From NCBI RefSeq assembly GCF_945957265.1, contig NZ_CAMFKO010000008.1, positions 1-64,000 on the forward strand: a stretch of 64,000 bases of DNA, read 5' to 3'. Position 1 is the first letter of the stretch. Every line of letters starts with the position of its first letter. Below, piece by piece: positions 18,900 through 27,426 of this stretch. The notes beneath the pieces were generated by a model, which saw nothing but the letters and a program-made list of their open reading frames with translations, ran no database searches and had not been told where the DNA came from. The position numbers and the translations under genes were made by a program. This stretch comes from an uncultured Dechloromonas sp. Lineage in GTDB: Bacteria; Pseudomonadota; Gammaproteobacteria; Burkholderiales; Rhodocyclaceae.

Positions 18900-19667
18900 A
18901 TGACGCCAGGATTACAGCGCACCACCTTCAACCGCTCCGGCCTGGTCCGCATCCTCTCCGAAATCACGCCTGAACCCGTTGATCCGAAATACGATTTCGG
19001 TGAGCGACTGGGGCAATGGCTGGATTTTTCGGATGCCCTCGCCCTCTTTTCGGCCCTCAACGCCGATGCCGCCCGCCATGCGCCATCGCCGGCGAGCGGC
19101 GCGGCGGCGCACGCCAGCCCGCTGGCGGAGCAACTGGACCGCGTCCGCGAGACCCTCGGCGCGTCGATCCGGAACGACGGGGTGTTCACCGAAGGCAGCG
19201 CCCGCATCCGCTTTCCCACGCCCCTGCCGCAGGCGACGGCCAAGGAAGCGGCCGATTTCTCGCCCTACCATCGCTACTACCTGGCTCACCAGCGCGACAT
19301 GGCGAGCGCCATTGCGGCGCTGCGCGGCAATGCCCGCAAGGCACTCGCCGCGCGCTCGCCGGCCCACCGCCAGCTGGCCGAACTCGACGCCAACTTCGAC
19401 AACATCCTGATCGCCCGCGAGCGCAACCTGCTCGGCAATATTCCTATCCTGCTCGCCCGGCGCTTCGCCCAGCGCCACCAGGAACACCAGGCCACCTTGC
19501 CGCCGGATGCGAACGATGACCCGGCCCACTGGACTGAGCCGGGCAGCTGGCTCGAAGCCTTCTGCCAAGACACCCAGGCCATGCTGCTGGCCGAACTCGA
19601 TCTGCGCCTGAAACCGGCCGCCGGGCTGATTGCCGCCCTCGGCCAGGAGGACAACACCCCGCCATGA
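18900..19667 (+). CDS. DUF3348 domain-containing protein, first gene of a MotAB/Zor-like operon
   Basis: 255 residues from the ATG at 18900. Cytoplasmic, helical, with PEPVDPKYDFGERLGQWLDF near the start and DFSPYHRYYLAHQRDMASAI in the middle, both typical of DUF3348. Biochemical role unknown. It overlaps the DUF802 channel-like gene by 4 bp (ATGA-type junction), so translation is coupled. DUF3348, DUF802, an OmpA protein and DUF2894 appear as one operon here, which suggests DUF3348 is a cytoplasmic partner of the membrane motor. Confidence 0.85.
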   Translation: MTPGLQRTTFNRSGLVRILSEITPEPVDPKYDFGERLGQWLDFSDALALFSALNADAARHAPSPASGAAAHASPLAEQLDRVRETLGASIRNDGVFTEGSARIRFPTPLPQATAKEAADFSPYHRYYLAHQRDMASAIAALRGNARKALAARSPAHRQLAELDANFDNILIARERNLLGNIPILLARRFAQRHQEHQATLPPDANDDPAHWTEPGSWLEAFCQDTQAMLLAELDLRLKPAAGLIAALGQEDNTPP

Positions 19668-22144
19668 ACCGCAACTTCTGTATTTCCGCCTTCATCCTCG
19701 GCCTGCTCGCCGTTCTCTGGGTCGCCGCCAGCTATGTCGGCGGCAGCCACCTGGCGCTGGCCGTCACCCTGGTCATCGCCGCGGTCTATATCGCCGGCGG
19801 ACTCGAACTGCGCCGCTTCCATCTCAATACCCAGGGCCTCGCCAACGCCCTGCGCGCCATTCCGGACGACCTCGCCCACCTTGGCGAATGGCTGCAACAG
19901 GTGCCGGCGCCGCTGCAAAACACCGTCCGCCTGCGCATCGAGGGCGAACGCGCCGCCCTGCCCGGCCCGGGCCTGACGCCCTATCTGGTCGGCCTGCTGG
20001 TCCTGCTCGGCATGCTCGGCACCTTCCTCGGCATGGTCGTCACGCTCAATGGCGCCGTGCTGGCGCTGGAAAGCACCACTGACCTGCACACCATCCGCGC
20101 CGCGCTGGCCGCGCCGGTCAAGGGCCTCGGCGTCGCCTTCGGCACGTCGGTGGCCGGCGTCGCCACCTCGGCCATGCTAGGCCTGATGTCGGCGCTCTGC
20201 CGGCGCGACCGCCTGCGTATCGGCCAGTTGCTCGACAGCAAGATCGCCAGCGCCCTGCGCGACTTCTCGCTCGCCCACCAGCGCCAGGAAACCTTCAAGG
20301 CCCTGCAGTCGCAATCGCAGGCCCTGCCCGAGCTGGTCACCACGCTGCAGGCGATGATGAACCGGATGGCCGAACAGAACCGCGAACTCGGCGCCAGCCT
20401 GCTCGCCGGCCAGCAGCAGTTCCACGCCGAAGCCCGGGCGCTGTATACCGACCTCGCCCAGTCCGTCGACCAGTCGCTCAAGGCCAGCCTGAAGGACAGC
20501 GCCACCGTCGCCGCCGAAACCATCCAGCCGGTGGTCACCACGACCATGGAAGGCATTGCCGGCCACACCCGCGACCTGCACGACAAGCTGTTCGGCAGCG
20601 TGCACAGCCGTCTCGACGACGTGGCCGGCCGTTTCGCCCAGACCCTGGGCACCGTCGGCGACACCTGGACGCAGGCCGTCGCCCGCCACGAACAGGCCAC
20701 CGACACCCAGCACCGCAACCTGCAAGCCGCGCTGCAAGGCTACGCCGACAGTTTCGAGCAGCGCTCGGGCACGCTGCTGGCCTCGGTCGAAAGCCTGCAC
20801 GCCAAGCTGCAGGGCGACGCCGAACAACGCAACGCCGCGCTGCTCGCCGTCACCCGCGACAGCCACCAGCAACTGGCCGACACCGTCGCCCGCCAGCTCG
20901 ACGGCGTCGCCAGCCGCTTCGACCAGGCCGTCGGGCAGGTATCCGACACCTGGCGCGGCGCGGTCGACCAGCAAGCGCAGGCCGGCGACACGCTGCAGCG
21001 CACCCTGCAAGGCGCGCTCACCGCCTTCGCCGATACCTTCGCCGAGCGGGCCAATGCCCTGCTGGCGGCGGTCGACGGCAACCAGGCAGCCATCCGAGGC
21101 GAGATCACCGCCGTGCATGCCGAACTGGCCGCGGCCACCCGCGCCGAACAGAGCGCCCTGACGCAACAGGTCGCCACCCAGCTCGACGGCCTGGCCCAAC
21201 GCTTCGACGGCGCCGTCGGCACCGTGTCCGACACCTGGACGCGCGCCCTGGCCAGCCACGAACAGGCCAGCGAACGCCTGACCGCCGCGCTCGACAAGAC
21301 CCAGAGCGGGCTGGTCGACACCTTCGCCGAACGCAGCGCCGGCCTGCTCGCCGAACTGCGCGCCCAGCAGGCCGCCTGGCAAGGCGAATGGAACGCCGGC
21401 GAAGCGGACCGCCAGCGCGCCTACACCGACGCCCTGCAGACCCTGGCCGGCCGCCTGGAAAGCCAGTGGCAGAGCGCCGGGGCGGCGACGCTGGCGCAGC
21501 AGGAACAGATCACCCGCAGCCTGGCCGACACCGCCCGCGACGTCGTCGCCACCACCCAGGCCCAGGCGCAGACGACCATCGACGAAGTCACCCGCCTGAT
21601 GCAGACCGCCGCCGAAGCGCCCCGGGCCGCCGCCGAGGTCATCGGCCAGTTGCGCCACGAGCTGTCGGCCAGCATCGCCCGCGACAACAGCCTGCTCGAG
21701 GAACGCAGCCGCATCATGGAAACCCTGGCCGCCCTGCTCGACGCCATCAACCATGCCTCCACCGAGCAGCGCAGCGCCATCGACGCGCTGGTCGCTTCGT
21801 CGTCCGAGCTGCTCGAGCGCGTCGGCGGCCAGTTCGCCAGCAAGGTCGACAGCGAAGCCGGCAAGCTGGTCGAAGCCGGCGCCAGCGTGGCCGGCAGCGC
21901 CATCGAGGTGGCCAGCCTGGGCGAGGCGTTCGGCGCGGCGGTCCAGCTGTTCACCGAGGCCAACGACAAGATGATGGGCGCCCTGCAGCGCATCGAGGGC
22001 GGCCTCGCCAAGGCGCTCACCCGCAGCGACGAGCAGCTCGCCTACTACGTCGCCCAGGCGCGTGAGCTGATCGACCTCAGCATCCTGTCGCAAAAGAAGA
22101 TGGTGGACGACATGCAGCGCGTCGCCAACGCCAGCGAGGCCTGA
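19664..22144 (+). CDS. DUF802 protein: MotA/ExbB/ZorA-like channel subunit with long repeat tail
   Basis: 826 residues. Two membrane segments lie in the first 48 residues (ISAFILGLLAVLWVAASYVG; LALAVTLVIAAVYIAGGLEL). Two more lie at about 104-125 (YLVGLLVLLGMLGTFLGMVV) and 155-180 (GVAFGTSVAGVATSAMLGLM), with the Gly/Ala/Thr-rich pattern of MotA, TolQ and ExbB proton-channel subunits. A roughly 620-residue cytoplasmic helical tail follows, containing three tandem 95-residue DUF802 repeats. A MotB-like gene starts 2 bp later. Proposed role: stator-like ring that turns ion flow into movement. The long tail recalls ZorA of Zorya systems, but function is not demonstrated. Confidence 0.85.
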   Translation: MNRNFCISAFILGLLAVLWVAASYVGGSHLALAVTLVIAAVYIAGGLELRRFHLNTQGLANALRAIPDDLAHLGEWLQQVPAPLQNTVRLRIEGERAALPGPGLTPYLVGLLVLLGMLGTFLGMVVTLNGAVLALESTTDLHTIRAALAAPVKGLGVAFGTSVAGVATSAMLGLMSALCRRDRLRIGQLLDSKIASALRDFSLAHQRQETFKALQSQSQALPELVTTLQAMMNRMAEQNRELGASLLAGQQQFHAEARALYTDLAQSVDQSLKASLKDSATVAAETIQPVVTTTMEGIAGHTRDLHDKLFGSVHSRLDDVAGRFAQTLGTVGDTWTQAVARHEQATDTQHRNLQAALQGYADSFEQRSGTLLASVESLHAKLQGDAEQRNAALLAVTRDSHQQLADTVARQLDGVASRFDQAVGQVSDTWRGAVDQQAQAGDTLQRTLQGALTAFADTFAERANALLAAVDGNQAAIRGEITAVHAELAAATRAEQSALTQQVATQLDGLAQRFDGAVGTVSDTWTRALASHEQASERLTAALDKTQSGLVDTFAERSAGLLAELRAQQAAWQGEWNAGEADRQRAYTDALQTLAGRLESQWQSAGAATLAQQEQITRSLADTARDVVATTQAQAQTTIDEVTRLMQTAAEAPRAAAEVIGQLRHELSASIARDNSLLEERSRIMETLAALLDAINHASTEQRSAIDALVASSSELLERVGGQFASKVDSEAGKLVEAGASVAGSAIEVASLGEAFGAAVQLFTEANDKMMGALQRIEGGLAKALTRSDEQLAYYVAQARELIDLSILSQKKMVDDMQRVANASEA
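20612..21420 (+). repeat. Three tandem 95-residue repeats in the DUF802 tail
   Basis: The unit start (LD-G/D-V/L-A-x-RF) recurs at 20612, 20897 and 21182, exactly 285 bp apart. Each unit contains a DTW motif (VGDTWTQAV, VSDTWRGAV, VSDTWTRAL) and an F-x-x-R-x-x-x-LLA motif. Constant period suggests copies arose by duplication and that the tail is a regular helical rod. Confidence 0.8.
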
Positions 22145-22146
22145 GC

Positions 22147-22791
22147 ATGGAACACATCGACGCCGGCGTCGAACACGACACGCCGATCTGGGCCGTCTTC
22201 GGCGACCTGATGTCCGGCCTGCTCGGCGCCTTCGTGCTGATCCTGGTCGGCGTGCTCGGCGTGCAGCTCGAACTGGTGAGCAGCCTGGAAGCCGAAATCC
22301 AGAAGCGCCAGCAGGAAGAACAGCGCCGCATGGCCCTCGAGAAGGCACTCGCCGGCCCGCTCGCCTCCGGCCGCGTGACGCTCAACAACGGCAAGATCGG
22401 CATCAGCGGCAACGTCCTCTTCGCCCTCAATTCCGACCACCTGCAGCCGGAAGGCAAGCAGCTCCTGAAGAGCCTCGCCCAGCCCATCGCCGCCTACCTC
22501 TCGGTCGGCGAGCAGATGCTGATGGTCAGCGGCTTCACCGACGACATGCCGGTGCGCGGCAGCAACCGCCAGTTCGCCGACAACTGGGAACTCTCCGCCC
22601 AGCGCGCCCTCACCGTCACCCGCACATTGATCGACGAAGGCGTGCCGTCCGACGCCATCTTCGCCGCCGCCTTCGGCGCGCAGCAGCCGGTGGCCTCCAA
22701 TGCCGACGCCGAGGGCCGCGCCCGCAACCGCCGCGTCGAAATGGCCCCGGTGCCCAAGTCCAGTCCTGCCGCCAAGGAAGGCAATGGCTGA
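22147..22791 (+). CDS. OmpA/MotB-like peptidoglycan-binding partner of the DUF802 channel
   Basis: 214 residues. One membrane helix at about 14-40 (WAVFGDLMSGLLGAFVLILV) carries Asp20 at the start, the position of the proton-accepting Asp of MotB, ExbD, TolR and ZorB. A short coiled coil (VSSLEAEIQKRQQEEQRR) leads to a periplasmic OmpA domain at about 75-210 with the peptidoglycan-contact pattern NWELSAQRALTVTR and RARNRRVEM. It would pair with the DUF802 protein in an ion-driven motor. It overlaps the DUF2894 gene by 8 bp. Confidence 0.9.
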   Translation: MEHIDAGVEHDTPIWAVFGDLMSGLLGAFVLILVGVLGVQLELVSSLEAEIQKRQQEEQRRMALEKALAGPLASGRVTLNNGKIGISGNVLFALNSDHLQPEGKQLLKSLAQPIAAYLSVGEQMLMVSGFTDDMPVRGSNRQFADNWELSAQRALTVTRTLIDEGVPSDAIFAAAFGAQQPVASNADAEGRARNRRVEMAPVPKSSPAAKEGNG

Positions 22792-23437
22792 CACGCCCGG
22801 CCACGCGGCCGATCCGCAAGCTCGCCTGGCGGCCCTGCGGGCCAGCGGCACCGATCGCCGCGACCCGGTGCGTTTCGCCTACCTCGACGCCCTCAACCGC
22901 CGCGCCGCCGCGCAACCCGAAGCCGTCCGCCTGGCCTTGCTCGGCAAGCTGAACGCCGCCGCCGACGAACTGGCCGCCGGCCCGGCCCCTGCTGCCGAAA
23001 CCGCCGCCGCATGCGCAGCCCCCAGCCCGCTCGCCGACCTGCTCGCCTACATCGGCCAGCACGCCCACGCGCAGCCGGGAACGCCGCAATCGAGCGCCAA
23101 CCCGGCTGGCGAACCCGGAAAGGCCAAGCTCCGCACCCGGCAGGCGCCGGAGCTCAAATCCGTCGCCTATTTCCGCAACACCTGGTCCAAGCTCAGCACC
23201 GAGCAACAGCTGACCCAGACCCTCGCCCAGGCCCCGGAAAACGCCGGCCCGATGAACTCCCAGCACCTCGTGCTGCGCAGCCTGCAAGTCATGCGCGACG
23301 TGGCGCCGGCCTATCTGCAGGGCTTCATGTCCTATGTCGACACCCTGATCTGGCTGGAGCACGCCGACCCGACCCGGCCGCCCGCCGGCGGCGACAGGAA
23401 AGCCGGCACCCCGCGCCGCAAGAGCGGCAACCGTTGA
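22784..23437 (+). CDS. DUF2894 domain-containing protein
   Basis: 217 residues from the ATG at 22784, which overlaps the OmpA-like gene by 8 bp. The N-terminal part (AALRASGTDRRDPVRFAYLD) and the C-terminal block (KSVAYFRNTWSKLSTEQQL, AYLQGFMSYVDTLIWLEHAD) are the DUF2894 hallmarks; the centre is Ala/Pro-rich linker. No membrane segment, so it is probably cytoplasmic. Function unknown. Its fixed place in this operon argues for a role with the MotAB/Zor-like pair. Confidence 0.82.
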   Translation: MADTPGHAADPQARLAALRASGTDRRDPVRFAYLDALNRRAAAQPEAVRLALLGKLNAAADELAAGPAPAAETAAACAAPSPLADLLAYIGQHAHAQPGTPQSSANPAGEPGKAKLRTRQAPELKSVAYFRNTWSKLSTEQQLTQTLAQAPENAGPMNSQHLVLRSLQVMRDVAPAYLQGFMSYVDTLIWLEHADPTRPPAGGDRKAGTPRRKSGNR

Positions 23438-23457
23438 CCCCAACCGCCAGGACGCCC

Positions 23458-24252
23458 ATGCGCTACACCTACCAATACCTCGCCATCGAACACGACGGGC
23501 GCGTCACCACGGACAAGGAACAGATCGATTCCGCCACCTGGCTGGACTACCTGCGCGCCAACCGGGACCGTTACGGCAACCTGCATGAATACATCGCCGC
23601 CGCGCTGGCCAGCCTGCCCGCGGAAACCCCGCTGGTCGCCGCCGACATCGCCGGGCAAATCGACGAAATCTTCCACGCCCAGGAGCCCACCGCCGTCTTC
23701 CAGTTCGCCATGTATTGCTGGGACGCCTTCAACGCCGGCCGACTTTCCGCCGCCGCCTGGGGCGCCGTCCTGGGCACGGCCTGGCGATGCGGCGAACGGG
23801 CCATGCTCGACCATGTGCCGTTGAGCGGCGCGCTGATCGTTCGCATGTTCAAGGCTGCCGACCAGGCCACGCTGTTCCGTGTCGGCACCGGCCGCGCGGA
23901 CTGGGACGACTACCTGGCCGCCCTGCCCGAGCGGATTCCCGTCTATCGCGGCGTCACGACCGCGACGAAACACGGCGAAACCGGCCTGTGCTGGACCACG
24001 CAAGCGGAAAAGGCGAAGCAGTTCAGCGGCCAGAACGTCCGCAACCTGACCGACATTCCCGGCGTCCTCCATGCCCTCGTCCCGAGGACGGCGCTTCTCG
24101 CGGCATTCGGCCAGGGCGACGAACTCGTCCTCGATCCGGCAGTACCCAAGGAAGCCGTGCACAGCAGCTACCTGAGCGGCCCCGGCCTGAGCAAGTTCCG
24201 CCAGAACTGGAAAAAATGGAAGGCCGAGGTAAAGAAGCGCCAGGATCAGTAA
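23458..24252 (+). CDS. Hypothetical protein with ADP-ribosyltransferase-like C-terminal domain
   Basis: 264 residues from the ATG at 23458. The C-terminal half has the order of a small ART fold: ERIPVYRGVTT (Arg near 163), GLCWTTQAEKAKQFS (Thr-Thr strand near 180) and GDELVLDP (Glu near 222), the R-S/T-E arrangement also seen in phage and toxin-like ART proteins. The N-terminal half is helical and unrecognised. It follows the DUF2894 gene by 20 bp, so it may be in the same transcript. Catalytic activity and target are not known; it could be an inactive relative. Confidence 0.55.
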   Translation: MRYTYQYLAIEHDGRVTTDKEQIDSATWLDYLRANRDRYGNLHEYIAAALASLPAETPLVAADIAGQIDEIFHAQEPTAVFQFAMYCWDAFNAGRLSAAAWGAVLGTAWRCGERAMLDHVPLSGALIVRMFKAADQATLFRVGTGRADWDDYLAALPERIPVYRGVTTATKHGETGLCWTTQAEKAKQFSGQNVRNLTDIPGVLHALVPRTALLAAFGQGDELVLDPAVPKEAVHSSYLSGPGLSKFRQNWKKWKAEVKKRQDQ

Positions 24253-24299
24253 GCCGCGCCAACGCCGCCCATCCCTCAACCCGACACGAGACCAGCCCC

Positions 24300-24881
24300 A
24301 TGACCCCGCCCGAGCTCGAACGACAACTCGCCTTCCTGCGCGAAATCGACCGCCTCAAGAGCGTCGTCCGCCTGTCGCCGCTGATCGACCGCTCGCGGCG
24401 CGAAAACAGCGCCGAGCACTCCTGGCACCTTGCCATGTATGCGCTGGTGCTCTCCGGGCATGCCGCCGGCACGATCGACATCCTGCGCGTCGTCAAGATG
24501 CTGCTCATCCACGACATCGTCGAGATCGACGCCGGCGACGTTCCTTTCCATGATCCGGCGACGCACGTCGGGCAGGCCGAACGCGAACAACGTGCCGCCG
24601 AACGTCTCTTCGGCCTGCTGCCGGAAGCCCAGGCCGTCGAGTTCCGCGACCTGTGGCACGAATTCGAGGCCGCCGCGAGCGACGACGCGAAATTCGCCAA
24701 GGCCCTCGACCGCTTCCAGCCCATGCTGCACAACGCCGCCACCGACGGCGGCAGCTGGGTGGAATGCGCGGTGACGCTGGAGCAGATCAAGGCCCGCTGC
24801 CAGCCCCCGATCGAACGTGGCGCGCCCGCGCTGTGGGCAGCGGCTTCCGAAATGGCCGAAGCGCATTATCGGAAGCCGTAA
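24300..24881 (+). CDS. HD-domain hydrolase, YfbR-like 5'-nucleotidase family
   Basis: 193 residues from the ATG at 24300. HD metal-binding residues: His40 (SAEHSWHLAMYAL), His71-Asp72 (LLIHDIVEIDAGD), and a later Asp in FAKALDRFQPML. The ENSAEHSWHLA pattern is typical of YfbR/HDDC2 nucleotidases that remove phosphate from deoxynucleoside monophosphates. Cytoplasmic. It follows the ART-like gene in the same direction after 48 bp. Confidence 0.88.
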   Translation: MTPPELERQLAFLREIDRLKSVVRLSPLIDRSRRENSAEHSWHLAMYALVLSGHAAGTIDILRVVKMLLIHDIVEIDAGDVPFHDPATHVGQAEREQRAAERLFGLLPEAQAVEFRDLWHEFEAAASDDAKFAKALDRFQPMLHNAATDGGSWVECAVTLEQIKARCQPPIERGAPALWAAASEMAEAHYRKP

Positions 24882-24887
24882 CGACAA

Positions 24888-24912
24888 GGCATGGCGGGCA
24901 GTCCGCCATGCC
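24888..24912. terminator. Hairpin between convergent HD and DoxX genes
   Basis: Perfect 10-bp stem GGCATGGCGG / CCGCCATGCC with a five-base loop, placed 6 bp after one stop and 11 bp before the other. No T run, so it may be a weak or Rho-assisted bidirectional terminator. Confidence 0.45.
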
Positions 24913-24922
24913 CGATGCGCCG

Positions 24923-25360
24923 TCAATCGGCGATGACCGCCCGCGTCCTCGCATCGCCGTGGTCGACGCTGAACCTTCCGGCGCCCAGCAGCACGAGATA
25001 AAGCATGCCCCCCATGATCGCCAGGTTCTTCAGGAAGTGGTTCAGCTGATTCTGGTAGCTTGCCGGGTCGGCATTCCAGAAGGGATGGAAGATCAGGGTG
25101 GTGGGTATCAGGAAGAGAAAGATGGCGGCGGCCGCCCAGCGCGCTTTCCAGCCCAGGATGATGGCCAGTCCGCCCAGTATCTCGAGGGCAATCGTGGCGA
25201 CCAGGAGCAGTTCGCTCATCGGCATCCCCTTCGCACTCATGAAGCCGGCGACGGTGGCGAATTTCCCGATTTTGCCGATGCCCGAAACCACGAAGATGAG
25301 GCCCAGCAGAATCCGCCCCATGAGCAGCCCCGCTGCCTGTCTGTTTTGCATGCCAATCAT
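24923..25360 (-). CDS. DoxX family membrane protein
   Basis: 145 residues with four hydrophobic segments (LLMGRILLGLIFVVSGIGKI, LLVATIALEILGGLAIILG, AAAIFLFLIPTTLIF, LAIMGGMLYLVLL). RILLGLIFVVSGIGKIGKF is the DoxX signature. A clear AGGAG site stands before the ATG at 25360. DoxX proteins are inner-membrane, possibly quinone-linked redox proteins. It lies 13 bp after the CoA-transferase B gene and is most likely the last gene of the catabolic operon starting at 30542. Confidence 0.87.
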   Translation of the reverse strand: MIGMQNRQAAGLLMGRILLGLIFVVSGIGKIGKFATVAGFMSAKGMPMSELLLVATIALEILGGLAIILGWKARWAAAAIFLFLIPTTLIFHPFWNADPASYQNQLNHFLKNLAIMGGMLYLVLLGAGRFSVDHGDARTRAVIAD

Positions 25361-25373
25361 GATGAACTCCTGT

Positions 25374-26027
25374 TTATGCGTTAAACGACATCAGCTTGAT
25401 GTCTTGTGAAACCTCGAAATCCGCCTCGGTCCGCTCGCGAACCGTCTCGACCGAAACGCCCGGCGCCGTCTCGAGCAGGACAAAGCCGGCGGGCGAAACC
25501 AGGAAGACCGCCAGTTCGGTAATCACCCGCGACACCCGGGATCTCGCCGTCAGCGGCAGGCTGCACCGGCGCAACAGGCGTGCTTCGCCGTCCTTGGTGC
25601 AATGCTCCATCGCGACGATGACCTTTTTCGCGCCGCTGACCAGGTCCATCGCCCCGCCCATACCCGGCACCATCTTTCCCGGCACCATCCAGTTGGCCAG
25701 GTTGCCGGCCGCATCGACCTGCAAGCCCCCGAGCACGGTGACATCGACGTGGCCGCCGCGGATCAGCGCGAACGAAAAGGCACTGTCGAAGAAAGCGGCT
25801 CCCTGCTGGATGCCGCAGGGGACGCCGCCGGCATTGACGATCCCGGGAATCGGTTCGCCTTCCATCGGCGCCATGCCGAGAAAGCCGTTCTCCGATTGCA
25901 GGGTGATCGGGATGTCCGTCGGCAGAAAATGCGGGACCATCGTCGGCAGCCCTATCCCCAGGTTCACGACATCCCCCGGGCTCAACTCCTGGGCGACCCG
26001 GCGGGCGATAATTTCCTTGGCTTCCAT
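25374..26027 (-). CDS. scoB: 3-oxoacid CoA-transferase subunit B
   Basis: 217 residues, the beta subunit of a two-chain succinyl-CoA:3-oxoacid (or acetate/acetoacetate) CoA-transferase. The catalytic Glu is in the family motif SENGFLGMAP (about residue 46). GIGLPTMVPHFLP near the N-terminus and GGAMDLVSGAKKVIVAMEHC are conserved. It transfers CoA from succinyl-CoA or similar to a 3-oxoacid. Its start is 3 bp after the A-subunit stop. In this operon the likely substrate is acetoacetate from the FAH-type hydrolase; 3-oxoadipate is the alternative. Confidence 0.93.
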   Translation of the reverse strand: MEAKEIIARRVAQELSPGDVVNLGIGLPTMVPHFLPTDIPITLQSENGFLGMAPMEGEPIPGIVNAGGVPCGIQQGAAFFDSAFSFALIRGGHVDVTVLGGLQVDAAGNLANWMVPGKMVPGMGGAMDLVSGAKKVIVAMEHCTKDGEARLLRRCSLPLTARSRVSRVITELAVFLVSPAGFVLLETAPGVSVETVRERTEADFEVSQDIKLMSFNA

Positions 26028-26030
26028 GTT

Positions 26031-26687
26031 TCAGCCTCCCGTGCTGAGTACGATTTTGTCGACGAGAGCCCCCGGGGTCATCACGTGATCGGGGTCGATC
26101 GTGCCGACATCGACGATCTCATCCACCTCGGCGATCACCAGGTCGGCGGCCAGCGCGATTACCGGATTGAAGTTCCGGGCGGCCCGCTCGTAAACCAGGT
26201 TGCCCGCGGTGTCGGCCTGCTTCGCCTTGATGATCGCGACATCCGCGCGCAGCGGGGTTTCAAGCAGGTATTCGCGGCCCTGGACGGTCATTTTCTGCTT
26301 GCCTTCCTCGACCACGGTGCCGACCCCGGTCGGGGTCAGGAAGCCGCCCAGGCCGCTGCCGCCGGCGCGAATACGCTCGATCAGGGTGCCCTGGGGCACC
26401 AGTTCGACCTCGATTTCGCCGGCGATCATTTTCTTCCCAGTCTCCGGATTGGTCCCGATGTGGGAGACGATGACCTTGCCGGCCTGTCCGTTACCGATCA
26501 GCGGCCCGATCCCGGTTTCCGGCGCGGCGGTGTCGTTGCCGATCAAGGTGAGCCTTTGCACCTTGCTGGCCATCAGTGCGGAAACGATGCCCAGTGGCGT
26601 CCCGACGCCCATGAAGCCGCCGAACATGACATGCATCCCGTCGGCGAACAGGGGGCCGATATCGGCCCACTCCACGATTTTTTTCAT
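26031..26687 (-). CDS. scoA: 3-oxoacid CoA-transferase subunit A
   Basis: 218 residues, the alpha subunit. The CoA-binding glycine motif [13 protein letters not shown] (about 23-35) and [18 protein letters not shown] (about 108-125) are intact. It forms a heterotetramer with subunit B encoded immediately downstream. Part of the operon with maleylacetoacetate isomerase and FAH-type hydrolase, fitting activation of acetoacetate to acetoacetyl-CoA. AtoD and PcaI are close relatives that cannot be excluded by sequence alone. Confidence 0.93.
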   Translation of the reverse strand: MKKIVEWADIGPLFADGMHVMFGGFMGVGTPLGIVSALMASKVQRLTLIGNDTAAPETGIGPLIGNGQAGKVIVSHIGTNPETGKKMIAGEIEVELVPQGTLIERIRAGGSGLGGFLTPTGVGTVVEEGKQKMTVQGREYLLETPLRADVAIIKAKQADTAGNLVYERAARNFNPVIALAADLVIAEVDEIVDVGTIDPDHVMTPGALVDKIVLSTGG

Positions 26688-26719
26688 TGTCTGGTCACTT
26701 CTTCAAGTTGAGGGTTGGC

Positions 26720-27367
26720 CTACTCGGCGTCCGGCTGGTTCACCGGAGAAGCCGCCTGGAACGGCGCCAGCGCCTCGCACGCCCGGTAGATGCGCCGGAT
26801 GGTCGGCATCTGCTCCAGCGAGCAGTTGAAACGCTGCGCGTTGAAGACTTGCGGCACCAGGCAGCAGTCGGCCAGTCCGGGGCTGTCGCCGTGACAGAAA
26901 CGACCGGTGCGCGGATCGTCGGCGAGCATTTTTTCGACGGCCAGCAGGCCTTCGTTGACCCAGTGCCGATACCAGTCCTCCCGTCCCTCGGGCGATACCT
27001 GGAACTGCTCGCCGAGAAAGTTCAGGACCCTCAGGTTGTTGATCGGATGGATGTCGCAGGCAATCGTCTGGGCGATGCTGCGCACCCGGGCGCGGTCCGC
27101 CGGACGAGCGGGCAAGAGCGGCACCTCGGGATGGACTTCGTCCAGGTACTCGATGATGGCCAGGGACTGGGTCAGATGGCCGCCGTCGTCGGCCTCCAGG
27201 CAGGGCACCGTGCCCAGCGGACTGAGCGCGCGATAGCCGGCCGAATTCTGCTGGCCGCCATCCTTCAACAAATGCACCAGCTCGGTGTCGTATTGCAGCC
27301 CCTTGAGATTGAGCGCGATACGCACCCGGTAGGCGGCCGAACTTCTGAAATAGGTATAGAGCTTCAT
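26720..27367 (-). CDS. maiA: Maleylacetoacetate isomerase (zeta-class glutathione transferase)
   Basis: 215 residues. Thioredoxin-like N-terminal domain with the zeta-class motif SSAAYRVRIALN (about residues 9-20), where Ser and the following residues bind glutathione, then VPCLEADDGGHLTQSLAIIEYL. The helical C-terminal domain contains FCHGDSPGLADCCLVPQVFN. It isomerises maleylacetoacetate (or maleylpyruvate) to the fumaryl form using glutathione. It lies 32 bp upstream of scoA and follows the FAH-type gene, which would hydrolyse the product. Confidence 0.92.
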   Translation of the reverse strand: MKLYTYFRSSAAYRVRIALNLKGLQYDTELVHLLKDGGQQNSAGYRALSPLGTVPCLEADDGGHLTQSLAIIEYLDEVHPEVPLLPARPADRARVRSIAQTIACDIHPINNLRVLNFLGEQFQVSPEGREDWYRHWVNEGLLAVEKMLADDPRTGRFCHGDSPGLADCCLVPQVFNAQRFNCSLEQMPTIRRIYRACEALAPFQAASPVNQPDAE

Positions 27368-27426
27368 GACGTTTCTTGTCCAAACCGGGCTGCGAGCATC
27401 GCCGATGCCTCGCCAGCCCTTGTTGC

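Noticed and set aside
20177-22348. 723-codon open frame opposite the DUF802 gene
   Set aside because: Shadow of the repeat-containing tail; its apparent repeats mirror those of the real gene.
18900-24252. Bona fide Zorya defence system
   Set aside because: Only the ZorAB-like membrane pair is present; no ZorC/ZorD or ZorE homologue is recognisable, and the setting is core chromosome. Kept as a Zorya-like motor instead.
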